This document shows, piece after piece, positions 17,003 through 26,395 of a stretch of 64,000 bases of DNA. The notes below the pieces were generated by a model. That model had not been told where the DNA came from and did no database searches. It worked only from the letters and a program-made list of their open reading frames with translations. Source of the stretch: Pedobacter sp. PF22-3 (lineage in GTDB: Bacteria > Bacteroidota > Bacteroidia > Sphingobacteriales > Sphingobacteriaceae); contig NZ_JAPIVP010000002.1 of the NCBI RefSeq assembly GCF_026239555.1, positions 62,001 to 126,000 of the forward strand. The letters run 5' to 3'. Position 1 is the first letter of the stretch; each line of letters begins with the position of its first letter. Position numbers and translations under genes: made by a program.

Positions 17003-19465
17003 TTACAGACTTAAAATCTGTATCTGGGAGAAGTTTTTATTGCATTTGAAATGCAGTACTTGCTGATCGTCGGTATAAAAATCGGAGACTTCTTTATTAT
17101 CGATAATAATTTTCCTCACCTGAAATTTTACACCGATAACGTTACAAACATATAGCTCGTAATTCGGCGTATATAATCCTTCAATACGTTGGTTTACCTT
17201 TATCGTTTGCATATCGCCTTTTACGGTAAATTTCTTTTCGAGGTAAATATCCTGTTCGTAAGCAAAGGTATCTCCATGATCTTCGTACATGTAAGAATTT
17301 ACTTCGTAATCACTATGATAGATATTTAAAACCACTTCAGTAATTGATTTTTCATCTACATACTGCATTACCGGATATTCTGGCAAAACAGAACCGGCGC
17401 GCACAAACATTGGCATACTGTCTATCTTGGCATCAACAGTATATTCGTTACCACCTTCTAAAGTTTCATTGGTCCAGAAATTATACCAAGTACCTTTAGG
17501 CAGGTAAACTTTGCGCGAAATGGCTCCCTGCTCCAGTACTGGGCAAATCAAAAGTTTATCGCCATAGCAAAACTCATCCTGACGGAAACTGTTGCTGATG
17601 TTTTCCTGCTCTAGCATGACCAATGGTCTTAAAATCGGGAAACCATAACGATGATGCTCCCAGAAAACGGAATACAGGTAAGGCATTAAACGGTACCTTA
17701 GCTCAATAAACTTGCGATTAATATTTTCGAAAAATTCACCGAAACTCCAGGGCTCACGCTCTGCTGTATCACCAGCAGAGTGGGCGCGCATAAATGGTGA
17801 GAAAGTACCTAACTGAATCCAGCGGGTAAATAATTCACCATCAGGCTCTCCACTAAATCCACCTATATCTGTTCCGCAGAAAGGCACACCAGAAACCGAT
17901 AAACGCTGGCATTGAATATTTCCGATCTTTAAGTGCTCCCAGGTGGCAATATTATCGCCGGTCCATACACTGGCATAGCGTTGCATACCTGAATAGCCAG
18001 CTCTTGTAATGGTAAACGGGCGTTTGTTGCGCATCAGTTTTTTAAGCCCTTCGTAAGTAGAACGCACCATCTGCATGCCATAAACATTGTGCGCTTTGCG
18101 GTGGGAGCCGCGATAACCATCATAATTATGGCGTACATCGTTCGGGAAGGTACCAGAGCCAAACACCGCTGGCTCATTCATATCGTTCCAGAAACCGGCT
18201 ACCCCCATATCTACGAGCTCTTTGTATAAATTACCCCACCAGGTACGTACTTTTGGGTTGGTAAAATCAGGAAACTGGCAACGACCAGGCCAAACATGCC
18301 CTTCCATATAATAATCGTCGCTACGGCGACAGAAAAATCTTTTCTCTTTACCTTCTTTAAACACCCAGTAATCATCGTCTACCTTAATTCCAGGATCGAT
18401 CATTACCACGGTTTTAAAACCATCATCCGAAAGCTCTTTGATCATTCTCGGCGGATCTGGAAAGTACTTTTTATTCCAGGTAAAACACCGATAGCCATCC
18501 ATGTAATCAATATCCAGGTAAATGGCGTCGCAAGGAATTTTACGTTCTCTAAATTGCTTGGCTATTTCTTTAACCTTAGCTTCCGGATAGTAGCTCCAAC
18601 GGCATTGTTGATAACCTAAAGTCCACTTTGGCGGCATAGGATGCGTACCCGTTAAAGTAGCGTAACGTTTAACCACATCCATAATATGCGGGCCGTGAAT
18701 ATAGTAATACTGTAATTCACCACCATCGGCCCAAAAACTGGTTTTATTTACATCTTCTGAACCAAAATCGAAGTATGATTTAAAAGTGTTGTCGAAGAAA
18801 ATACCATATGCGGCCTGGTTATGCAAACCAATATAGAATGGTATGGTCCGATATAGCGGATCCTGGTTCCAGCCAAAAGAATAGGCGTCGGTATTCCAGT
18901 TTTCGAACCGCCTGCCCCGCAGGTTGAAGTTACCCGATTTATCGCCCAAACCGAAGAAATTTTCTTCAGGATGACATTTTTTGGTTGCGTAGATATAGTA
19001 ACCACCAAAATCTACATTTTCTTCCCAATGCATAGAGTTGGCTTCATCAACCATCATCACATTGGTAATATTATCGTGGAAAGAAATATGGAAATTTGCC
19101 TTTTCTATTTTACAGGTTACCGAGTGGGTAGAAACGGTATAATGATCATCGTGTTCCTGCATTTTAAAAACAGAAACCTTTTGGTCTACCTCTGGTACTG
19201 CGTAAGAGAAATCATCAAGAAAAACGCCATGCGGCGCCAGGCGTACCCTAATAATTTCATCGCTTACCACCCGAATTTCTACTCTTGCATCACCGTCTGA
19301 GAAATAAAAACGATTGCCCTCTTTCTTTACTTTTTTTACCTCGCCAAGGTATTGTTTAACAATTGGTTTTACAGATATATCAACTGGATTGTTTAAATGC
19401 TGTACTTCCTGTTCCTTTTCGATCAGATCGCTTGCCTCGTTAGGTTTGTCGTTTTGCGCTTCCAT
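17003..19465 (-). CDS. Glycoside hydrolase family 31 alpha-glucosidase, cytoplasmic
   Basis: 820 residues with no signal peptide, so an intracellular enzyme trimming alpha-glucans or maltodextrins. Seen: an N-terminal beta-sandwich, the FGLGDKSGNFNLRG motif, DAIYLDIDYMDGY, the nucleophile Asp428 in FWNDMNEP, WTGDNIATW with the acid region, and the C-terminal RAGSVLPEYP beta-domain. It lies 29 bp upstream of glgB, implying joint glycogen handling. Operator copy D lies 120 bp before the start. The first ~35 residues are a charged, probably disordered leader. Substrate preference within GH31 is not resolved. Confidence 0.92.
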   Translation of the reverse strand: MEAQNDKPNEASDLIEKEQEVQHLNNPVDISVKPIVKQYLGEVKKVKKEGNRFYFSDGDARVEIRVVSDEIIRVRLAPHGVFLDDFSYAVPEVDQKVSVFKMQEHDDHYTVSTHSVTCKIEKANFHISFHDNITNVMMVDEANSMHWEENVDFGGYYIYATKKCHPEENFFGLGDKSGNFNLRGRRFENWNTDAYSFGWNQDPLYRTIPFYIGLHNQAAYGIFFDNTFKSYFDFGSEDVNKTSFWADGGELQYYYIHGPHIMDVVKRYATLTGTHPMPPKWTLGYQQCRWSYYPEAKVKEIAKQFRERKIPCDAIYLDIDYMDGYRCFTWNKKYFPDPPRMIKELSDDGFKTVVMIDPGIKVDDDYWVFKEGKEKRFFCRRSDDYYMEGHVWPGRCQFPDFTNPKVRTWWGNLYKELVDMGVAGFWNDMNEPAVFGSGTFPNDVRHNYDGYRGSHRKAHNVYGMQMVRSTYEGLKKLMRNKRPFTITRAGYSGMQRYASVWTGDNIATWEHLKIGNIQCQRLSVSGVPFCGTDIGGFSGEPDGELFTRWIQLGTFSPFMRAHSAGDTAEREPWSFGEFFENINRKFIELRYRLMPYLYSVFWEHHRYGFPILRPLVMLEQENISNSFRQDEFCYGDKLLICPVLEQGAISRKVYLPKGTWYNFWTNETLEGGNEYTVDAKIDSMPMFVRAGSVLPEYPVMQYVDEKSITEVVLNIYHSDYEVNSYMYEDHGDTFAYEQDIYLEKKFTVKGDMQTIKVNQRIEGLYTPNYELYVCNVIGVKFQVRKIIIDNKEVSDFYTDDQQVLHFKCNKNFSQIQILSL

Positions 19466-19584
19466 CCTTATTTATTCAAAATTTTAAATTCATAGCTCTT
19501 AAACCGGGATATGCTTAAGAGAGTACTATAATACAAATATTTTATTAAAAGGAATCAAGCTTTTTTTCAAGGCCTGTTGATTAA

Positions 19585-19601
19585 AGTGTATTATTTACAC
19601 T
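19585..19601. promoter_or_regulatory. Operator copy D, before GH31-glgB
   Basis: AGTGTA, TTATT, TACACT: perfect 6-bp arms. A weak minus-strand promoter box AATATTTG lies at 19534-19541, so this operator is about 44 bp upstream of it, a place suited to activation rather than occlusion. Confidence 0.65.
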
Positions 19602-19697
19602 AAGAAGGTCCGCTCAAAATCGAAAGCAATGCAGAAAAAATTAATTTTTAATGATAACCGCCGCACTAGTTAAGGTATCATTGATCAATGGGGAGAT

Positions 19698-19742
19698 TTA
19701 TTTGGTGTCGAGTAACTGATAGCAAAACAAAAAATTAGCCAT
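19698..19742 (-). pseudogene. Remnant of a HipT/HipA-type kinase gene (14 codons)
   Basis: An ATG at 19742 overlaps the stop of the HipS-like frame (ATGGCTAA) and reads MANFLFCYQLLDTK before a stop. Intact HipT or HipA C-terminal proteins in this phylum typically begin MANxCLFCYQPL. The kinase body is gone; the next DNA is the spacer holding operator D. It is inferred to be the stump left after a deletion. Confidence 0.55.
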
Positions 19743-20077
19743 TTTCTTCCACCTCCATTGGATATACAGAAACTGCCCCTATTGTATCCCTACATAAATT
19801 TATCAATAACTCGAAACGATCTTTCGGATTAAGTTTCCAATATTTTTCACCGATATCTAACAACCAGCCCTCTGGTATCAGCCCATCAAAAAAAAGGAAA
19901 TAATACTTTGTTATGGTATTGATCTTCAGAAAGCGGCAAAGTGAGGCTAATTACTGAAGCATTTTCATTCTTCAAATACTTCAGGTCATATTGAAATATG
20001 TATCCGTCATCTGTTTCTGAAAGACTCCCAGCCAACTGATCTTGATAATATATTTTTGCTTTTCTAACCATTCTCAT
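19735..20077 (-). pseudogene. HipS-like protein (HipA N-terminal domain), frame broken in a run of eight T
   Basis: From the ATG at 20077 (overlapping the end of hipB) the frame encodes a Couple_hipA-type domain: RKAKIYYQDQLAGSLSE, then ISLTLPLSEDQYHNKVLFPFF. At 19888-19895 a homopolymer of eight T (minus strand) puts TGA in frame. With seven T it would continue DGLIPEGWLLDIGEKYWK to a stop at 19735 and give a normal ~110-residue HipS. The break is either decay or a slippery, phase-variable site. Confidence 0.7.
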
Positions 20078-20273
20078 CACTTTGATTAACCACGCCAACT
20101 TGCTTACCAAACAAGGCTAATACTTCATTTACTTTATCTAAACGAAGGGTTTTCTTGTCTTGCTCTAAATCACGAACAAAATTTAATCCAACACCTGCGT
20201 TCAAAGCTAAATCTTGCTGAGTTAAACCCAATTCTTTTCTTTTCGCTTTTACAAAAGATTTTATTGTTTGCAT
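20064..20273 (-). CDS. hipB: HipB-like antitoxin/autorepressor (XRE helix-turn-helix)
   Basis: 69 residues of Cro/CI-type helix-turn-helix: FVKAKRKELGLTQQDLALNAG with recognition helix near VGLNFVRDLEQ. The family represses its own hip operon and neutralises the kinase toxin. The frame is intact although both partner genes downstream are damaged. Three 20-bp palindromes with exact 40-bp spacing lie immediately upstream and are its likely operators. The Y4mF/HipB identity is well supported; activity is not. Confidence 0.85.
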   Translation of the reverse strand: MQTIKSFVKAKRKELGLTQQDLALNAGVGLNFVRDLEQDKKTLRLDKVNEVLALFGKQVGVVNQSDENG

Positions 20274-20274
20274 A

Positions 20275-20374
20275 TTATATCCTATCGGATATAAATATAA
20301 TGATTTTAATTTAATTATATGCGATCGGATATAAATACAACAATTCTAATAAAATTATATTCGATCGGATATAA
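20275..20374. promoter_or_regulatory. Three hip operators at exact 40-bp spacing
   Basis: Copies at 20275-20294, 20315-20334 and 20355-20374 fit TTATATNCNATCGGATATAA. The outer symmetry approaches TATAT-CGATCG-ATATA, and copy 1 contains TATCC...GGATA, the half-sites known for E. coli HipB. The first copy abuts the hipB start codon. Equal spacing (about four helix turns) suits cooperative binding on one DNA face. Confidence 0.75.
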
Positions 20375-20431
20375 TTTTATTTATCAAAAACGAACTTTCA
20401 GATTCAAACAATATAGATTCAATAAGTTTTC

Positions 20432-20466
20432 AAAAAAAAGCCCGTTGTATAGCTATACAACGGGCT
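20432..20466 (-). terminator. Intrinsic terminator of the TonB receptor gene
   Basis: A perfect 28-bp palindrome (20439-20466; stem AGCCCGTTGTATAG) followed by a T run on the minus strand. Confidence 0.9.
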
Positions 20467-20488
20467 AATCAAAACTCAATGAGTTTTA

Positions 20489-23359
20489 CTATGGATTGAA
20501 GGTCAATCCAACATAGTAAATTGCACCAGCCATAGGGTTACCATAAGAAGTAATGTAATATTTATTCAAGACATTAGAACCACCCAATTTAACAACTGAT
20601 TGCACTGAAGGAATCCTTAAACTCACCTGGGCATCTAGAGAACTGTAGGCAGGTACCTGGCCAGAAGCAAAAGATGAATTCCAGTAGAACTGGTCTTGCC
20701 AACGGTAAGAAACATTGAAACCAAAGTTTTTAATAATCTCTTTATTACCCAATCCAAGGTTATAACGGATTTTAGGCGTATTGAAATCGTTAATGTAGTT
20801 AACCGGCAAATCTCCGATCTGGTTATAGGAAACGTTACCACTCATATTCCATTTGCCCACCAGGTAATCCAAACCTAAAGCTGCACCATAAGAGGTTACT
20901 TTACCTGCTGCATTAACGGGAACGCCGAATTTAACAAAGCTTCCGTTTACATTCTGATAAACGTCAACAGCAGTGATAAAGTCTTTATAAATATTGTAAT
21001 AACCATATGCATCAAGCAACAAATTAGGTAAAAGTAAACCTTTGTAACCCAACTCGTAAGACTGAACACTTTCCGGACGAACGCCTTTAGCATCAAAATT
21101 ATATTGTTGCAAAAGTGCCGGATTTGGTGCTCCGGTAGTTGCTGCCGAAGCCAGATATGCACGATAGCTTACATCAGTATAAGGCTTGTTGGTATCTAAG
21201 TGGTATTTGCTGAACATAATTTCTGGCAAACCACCAATTAACCTTTGCGAACCACCGCCAACAGATAGATCTATATATTGGTTCTGTGTGGTTGGGTTAC
21301 GGTAACCGGTTTGGTAAGAAACCCTGATGTTGTTATTTTTCGCAACCGTAAATACGCCGGTTATCCTCGGTGTAAACCGACCTTCAAAGTTTTGGCTTTT
21401 ATCATAACGGCCGGCAAAGGTAAATTTAACTTTATCGTTAAAGAATTTTTTACCTATTTGTCCAAAAGCACCATATTCCTTAATATCGATCGATTCATTT
21501 AAATCATTAAAAATGGTTCCAGCTGAATTTAAGTCATATAAACGATAAGATGCGCCTACCTGAAATTCCACTACCTTATTAAAAAGGTTGGTAAAATTAT
21601 ATAGTCCTTCATAATGATAAAGATTGCTTTTATCATCAAATTTAGCCCCATATATACCTTTAGATGGATCAGAAGCACTGATAGTGGTATTCATAATCTG
21701 ATCTTTTGCCTGCAAAAATTGTGGTGAACCTGGCGCAAAATAGGCACTACCACCACTTGAAGCAGAATTGGCAGCTGTTCTGGCAGTAATCTGTGCCTGT
21801 GCATCCGTTTGCCCAAGCGATCTTGCACCAACATAATTACCTACGTATTCAGGGAACCAGGCTTGAGAAACTTTGGACTTTTCATTAATGTAACTTCCCA
21901 AAATCGAGGAAATATATGAGTCGCCAGAACGTTCTTGTGTGGTATAACCACGCAGCATAAAATCTTCTCCTTTTAACTCTAATTTGTACTGGCCTATATT
22001 AAAATTACGTAAGGAGTAGCGATCTGAACCGGTATATACAGAAGTTCCTGTACCCCAATTGGCCTGCAAAGTTGCCTGAACCGTACTGCTAATATTATAA
22101 TATAAAGCTCCGGAAGCTTTTAAAGATTTTGTATTATAATCAACCAGATCTGATTCATTGTAACCATTGCGTGTAATATTTTGATTCGGGATTAATCCAG
22201 GAGTATTTATCCCAACATAAAAAGGTCTCGTTTGTGCATTGGTAGAAAGAAAAGTCGCAATCTGAGCGGGGCTGGGCACCTGTCCGCCTGTAGCAAGCCC
22301 GTAATTTTTAATATAGGTTGCCTGCCCTGACGCTAACACACTTTGAGCCACATTCCTCATATTCTGACTAAGCTCATCGCCATAAGTATTGATCCCATCA
22401 TAGTTAGGATCGCTCCGATCTCCACTTTTTACTGTTCTCGAAACCCTATCAAAATTTGAATAATTGTTTCCAAACCAATCTTTGGCCTGTAAAAACGAAA
22501 ATGCTGCTTTTACCCCAAATTTATTGTTCCAAGATTTGGCCATACGTACATCCAATTGATTGAAAGGCTGTACTGTACTGTTATTATCGTTAACATGGTT
22601 AACTCCTGTTTTGTATTGAAAGCTAGCTCCCGGATATTTAAAAGGATCTTTTGAGGTCATTAACAACGTCCCGTTGATACCGCCTGCTCCGTAAAGTGCA
22701 GATGAAGCACCTGGCAACAACTCTACATTATCTACATCTAGCTCGGTAATCCCGACAATGTTACCTACCGAGAAGTTCAATCCCGGAGCCTGGTTATCCA
22801 TACCATCAATATATTGGTTAAAACGGGTATTACCATTAGAATTAAAACCACGTGTATTGATCGATTTAAAAGTTAAGCTCTGCATACTGCTTTCTACACC
22901 TTTCATATTATTCAACGCATCATAAAACGATGGTGCAGCGATTTCCCTGATGGTAGCTGCACTCATCCGCTCGATGGAAACGGGCGATTCTAAAATCCGT
23001 TCTGGTGTACGCGAAGCTGAAACTACTACATCCCCCCCCAATACAACTGTCGTTTCTATTTCGATATTAATACCTGAGGTACTTCCCGTAATCTGCTGTT
23101 CTACTGTACCGTAGCCTACATAAGATGCCACCAAAGTAAACGGCACTTTTGCCGTTGTCGTAAAACTAAAACTGCCGTTAGCTGTAGATGCCGTACCGCC
23201 CGACTGGCCTTTGATGGTTAAACTAACCCCAGCTAATCCTTCTTTAGATTGCTTATCCTTTACGGTACCGCTTACCGTAATGCGCTGTGCCTGTGCAGCA
23301 ATATTAATTGTACACATTGATAATAACACATAGAAGATCTGTGTAAAAATTCTGCTCAT
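20489..23359 (-). CDS. TonB-dependent outer membrane receptor
   Basis: 956 residues. Signal peptide (about 1-25, ending AAQA), a carboxypeptidase-like regulatory domain (about 27-105, VSGTVKDKQSKEGLAGVSL), a plug domain (about 115-230, with VVVSASRTPERILESPVSI and INTRGFNSNGNTRF), and a beta-barrel ending in an aromatic-rich strand (YYVGLTFNP). It takes up a ligand using TonB energy. No SusD partner is adjacent, so it is not a standard glycan pair; a siderophore, vitamin or peptide ligand is possible. It is divergent from the penicillin-acylase gene. No riboswitch was seen upstream. Confidence 0.92.
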   Translation of the reverse strand: MSRIFTQIFYVLLSMCTINIAAQAQRITVSGTVKDKQSKEGLAGVSLTIKGQSGGTASTANGSFSFTTTAKVPFTLVASYVGYGTVEQQITGSTSGINIEIETTVVLGGDVVVSASRTPERILESPVSIERMSAATIREIAAPSFYDALNNMKGVESSMQSLTFKSINTRGFNSNGNTRFNQYIDGMDNQAPGLNFSVGNIVGITELDVDNVELLPGASSALYGAGGINGTLLMTSKDPFKYPGASFQYKTGVNHVNDNNSTVQPFNQLDVRMAKSWNNKFGVKAAFSFLQAKDWFGNNYSNFDRVSRTVKSGDRSDPNYDGINTYGDELSQNMRNVAQSVLASGQATYIKNYGLATGGQVPSPAQIATFLSTNAQTRPFYVGINTPGLIPNQNITRNGYNESDLVDYNTKSLKASGALYYNISSTVQATLQANWGTGTSVYTGSDRYSLRNFNIGQYKLELKGEDFMLRGYTTQERSGDSYISSILGSYINEKSKVSQAWFPEYVGNYVGARSLGQTDAQAQITARTAANSASSGGSAYFAPGSPQFLQAKDQIMNTTISASDPSKGIYGAKFDDKSNLYHYEGLYNFTNLFNKVVEFQVGASYRLYDLNSAGTIFNDLNESIDIKEYGAFGQIGKKFFNDKVKFTFAGRYDKSQNFEGRFTPRITGVFTVAKNNNIRVSYQTGYRNPTTQNQYIDLSVGGGSQRLIGGLPEIMFSKYHLDTNKPYTDVSYRAYLASAATTGAPNPALLQQYNFDAKGVRPESVQSYELGYKGLLLPNLLLDAYGYYNIYKDFITAVDVYQNVNGSFVKFGVPVNAAGKVTSYGAALGLDYLVGKWNMSGNVSYNQIGDLPVNYINDFNTPKIRYNLGLGNKEIIKNFGFNVSYRWQDQFYWNSSFASGQVPAYSSLDAQVSLRIPSVQSVVKLGGSNVLNKYYITSYGNPMAGAIYYVGLTFNP

Positions 23360-23580
23360 AAAAGATTGTTAATTTGGTTACCTGAAAGATTAATTGTATT
23401 GTTTGTTGGTTTGATTAGTTACATAAACTTAAACTCTTTTTTTGAATTAAACAAATTAGGTCAACATAATAGCTTCGAAACAAATTATAATTTTGATTGA
23501 TATACAGTTTGTTGTATTTTGCATTAGACATAAATCGTCATTTTGCCCTATCTTAGCAAAAGACTTGTTAGCTAGCCATT

Positions 23581-26010
23581 ATGAATCAAATTAAAGCCCT
23601 GTTCTGCATCGTCATTCCGATTGCATTAGCTTTTTTATTTAACACTAAATTAGGCAATACGCCTCCTGTGTTAAAATTTCTAAATCCTTTTATGGGTTTC
23701 TGGCAAAATGCAGAGAACAATCATTTTATGTTTAACCATAAAGCGAAAATAAAAGGGGCGATTGATAAAATTGAAATCGTTTTTGACGACCGCATGATCC
23801 CACATATTTTTGCCCAGAATGATCATGACCTGTATTTGGCACAAGGTTATGTTACCGCTATGCACCGCCTTTGGCAAATGGATTTTCAGACCCGTTTTGC
23901 TGCTGGAAGAATTAGTGAAGTAGTGGGTGATAAAGCGATAGAGGTAGACCGGTATCAGCGCCGGATGGGCATGGTGTATGGTGCAGAAAACTCCTTGAAA
24001 GGTATGATGGCCGATCCAAAAGCAAAAGAAATGATCTTAGCTTATACCGAAGGGATTAATGCCTACATCAAAACACTTTCTAAAGCCAATTATCCCTTAG
24101 AATATAAAATTCTAGATTTTAAACCCGAAAACTGGACACCTGTAAAATGTGCTTTACTATTAAAACAGATGTCGGCAGTATTAGCCATGGGTTCTGACGA
24201 ATTTTACATGACCAATATCCTGAAAAAATTCGGCCCGGAAGTAACCAAAAATCTTTTTCCGGATTACCCTTTCCGCGAAGACCCGATTATACCTGTGGGC
24301 ACAAAATGGGATTTCTCTCCACTACCAATCCCTAAAACGCCAGAAAGCTTTACTCAGGCTCAAACCGGTGAGGTAAAAACAACTGAAAAAGTAGAAGGTA
24401 TTGGCAGTAATAACTGGGCATTATCTGGCACTAAAACTGCGTCAGGATATCCGATCTTAGCAAACGATCCCCATTTAGATTTAACACTTCCGTCAATTTG
24501 GTACCAGATTCAGCTACATGCACCCGGCGTAAATACTTATGGTGTTTCTTTACCTGGTGCCCCTGGCGTAATTATTGGTTTTAACCAGAAAATAGCCTGG
24601 GGCGTAACCAATGTTGCTGCTGATGTGCTTGATTTCTATCAGATCAAATTTAAGGATTCGAGCCACAATGAGTATTGGTATAACAATAAATGGAAAGCCA
24701 CAACCAAAAGATTGGAAACGATAAAAATACGAGGTGGAAAAGATGAAATCGATACTGTTTACTACACCCATCATGGGCCAGTGGTATATTTCCAGAAGCC
24801 TAAATATGGCAGGGCCGACAATGTACCCGTTGGCGATGCACTCAGGTGGATAGCCCATGATGAATCGAACGAACTCATGACCTTTTATTACCTTAACCGT
24901 GGTAAAAACTATAATGATTACCGTAAGGCCTTAACTTTTTATACTGCCCCTGCACAAAACTTCGTTTTTGCCAGTGTTGATAATGATATCGCGATTACAC
25001 CAAATGGTAAGTTTCCTTTAAAATGGAAAGATCAGGGTAAATTTATACTGGATGGAACCGATCCTGCTTACGATTGGCAAGGATGGATCCCGAATGCACA
25101 AAATCCAACGGTTAAAAATCCGCCACGTGGTTTTGTGAGTTCGGCCAACCAGTCTTCTACCGATACTACTTACCCATACTATATTAACTGGGAATTTGCA
25201 CCCTATGAGCGGGGCAAACGCATCAACGACCGTTTATCGGTAATGAACAAAGCTACTTTAGACAGTATCCGCCTGATGCAGACTGACAACTATAGCATTA
25301 TGGCGCAGAACCTGGTTCCAGCTTTATTGCCTTTACTGAACAATGAACAGTTAAATGCTACGCAAAAAGAAGCATTGGCTTACCTGCGCAAATGGAACAA
25401 ACGTTATGATGCACATGAAATTGCGGCCAGCGTATTCGAAATTTGGACTAAACGCTTATCATATAATATCTGGGCAGATGAATTTGAAGTAAAAGGCGTC
25501 CCAATGCGTTACCCTTCAAGAGACCGTACGGTAGAGATGATCTTAAAAGAGCCCAACGCAACCTGGTACGATAACATTAACACCAGCAAAAAAGAAACGT
25601 TATCTGATCTGGTTAACGAAGCGTTTAAATATAGTTGTGATAGTTTGGAAAGGCGCTTTGGCCCCATAAATAAAGATTGGGATTGGGCAAATGTAAAACA
25701 GACCAATGTACCGCACCTGGCCAAAATACCTGGATTCGGTTCGAAAGTTTTACAGATTGGTGGTGCCAAAAGCACGATTAATGCTTTGAGCGAAACCAAC
25801 GGACCATCTTGGCGGATGGTGATCGAGTTGGGTAAAACGCCAAAAGGGCACGGTGTTTATCCTGGTGGCCAATCGGGTAATCCCGGAAGCAAATTTTATG
25901 ATAACATGATCGATACCTGGGCAAATGGTAAGTTATATGATCTGTTTTATATGCAAAGTCCTGATGATCAATCGGGCACGGTTATTTCTCGTTTAAAAAT
26001 TTCTAAATAG
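23581..26010 (+). CDS. Penicillin acylase-family N-terminal-serine hydrolase
   Basis: Secreted or periplasmic Ntn-hydrolase cleaving amide bonds of acylated substrates such as beta-lactams or acyl-homoserine lactones. An N-terminal hydrophobic anchor (about 5-22) precedes the alpha chain (VTAMHRLWQMDFQTRFAAGR). The nucleophile Ser276 in IGSNNWALSG marks the autoprocessing site, and the beta chain includes LANDPHLDLTLPSIWY and PGAPGVIIGFNQKIAWGVTN. The 809 residues are normal. A 3-TM protein gene follows by 6 bp. The natural substrate is unknown; acyl-homoserine lactone quenching is only a possibility. Confidence 0.92.
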   Translation: MNQIKALFCIVIPIALAFLFNTKLGNTPPVLKFLNPFMGFWQNAENNHFMFNHKAKIKGAIDKIEIVFDDRMIPHIFAQNDHDLYLAQGYVTAMHRLWQMDFQTRFAAGRISEVVGDKAIEVDRYQRRMGMVYGAENSLKGMMADPKAKEMILAYTEGINAYIKTLSKANYPLEYKILDFKPENWTPVKCALLLKQMSAVLAMGSDEFYMTNILKKFGPEVTKNLFPDYPFREDPIIPVGTKWDFSPLPIPKTPESFTQAQTGEVKTTEKVEGIGSNNWALSGTKTASGYPILANDPHLDLTLPSIWYQIQLHAPGVNTYGVSLPGAPGVIIGFNQKIAWGVTNVAADVLDFYQIKFKDSSHNEYWYNNKWKATTKRLETIKIRGGKDEIDTVYYTHHGPVVYFQKPKYGRADNVPVGDALRWIAHDESNELMTFYYLNRGKNYNDYRKALTFYTAPAQNFVFASVDNDIAITPNGKFPLKWKDQGKFILDGTDPAYDWQGWIPNAQNPTVKNPPRGFVSSANQSSTDTTYPYYINWEFAPYERGKRINDRLSVMNKATLDSIRLMQTDNYSIMAQNLVPALLPLLNNEQLNATQKEALAYLRKWNKRYDAHEIAASVFEIWTKRLSYNIWADEFEVKGVPMRYPSRDRTVEMILKEPNATWYDNINTSKKETLSDLVNEAFKYSCDSLERRFGPINKDWDWANVKQTNVPHLAKIPGFGSKVLQIGGAKSTINALSETNGPSWRMVIELGKTPKGHGVYPGGQSGNPGSKFYDNMIDTWANGKLYDLFYMQSPDDQSGTVISRLKISK

Positions 26011-26016
26011 GCTAAA

Positions 26017-26376
26017 ATGGTTTTCATTGTTATATTAATAATCTGTTTCCTTCTACAAATGATTGCCCCCTGGTGGATCATCATCGTAATATCTTTTGCC
26101 ACTTGTGGTATTATTGGCAAAACAGGAAAAATAGCCTTCTGGCAATCTTTCCTTGCTATTTTCTTACTTTGGATCGGCTACGCTTTATTTAAAAGCCTGC
26201 CTAATGATAACGTACTCGCTGGCCGTGTAGCGGTAATGACGGGGATAAAACTGTGGTGGGCATTGTTATTGGTTACCGGTATTTTAAGTGGTTTGGTGGC
26301 CGGAATTAGCGGTTATTGTGGCTATCAGTTCCGCATGGCGATGCTGGCTAAAAAAACTGACGAGAAAATAGCATAA
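26017..26376 (+). CDS. Small integral membrane protein of unknown function
   Basis: 119 residues with three or four hydrophobic helices (about 1-30, 40-60, 72-95) and a short charged tail (AKKTDEKIA). It follows the penicillin-acylase gene by 6 bp and is probably cotranscribed. No motif is recognised; residues such as PWW and WQSFLAIFLLWIG are typical of membrane helices, not of a known family. Confidence 0.7.
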   Translation: MVFIVILIICFLLQMIAPWWIIIVISFATCGIIGKTGKIAFWQSFLAIFLLWIGYALFKSLPNDNVLAGRVAVMTGIKLWWALLLVTGILSGLVAGISGYCGYQFRMAMLAKKTDEKIA

Positions 26377-26383
26377 TGCTTTG

Positions 26384-26391
26384 TACTTTTG
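26384..26391 (+). promoter_or_regulatory. Promoter -7 box directly before the LuxE-like gene
   Basis: TACTTTTG, exact TAnnTTTG. It ends 4 bp before the GTG at 26396, so the transcript would begin at or within the start codon. Confidence 0.45.
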
Positions 26392-26395
26392 CCGT

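Noticed and set aside
23541..23561. TTTTGC-N9-GCAAAA inverted repeat before the penicillin-acylase gene as another Zur box
   Set aside because: Spacer length (9 bp) differs from the N5 of the sites at 31601 and 31638, and the gene has no link to metals.
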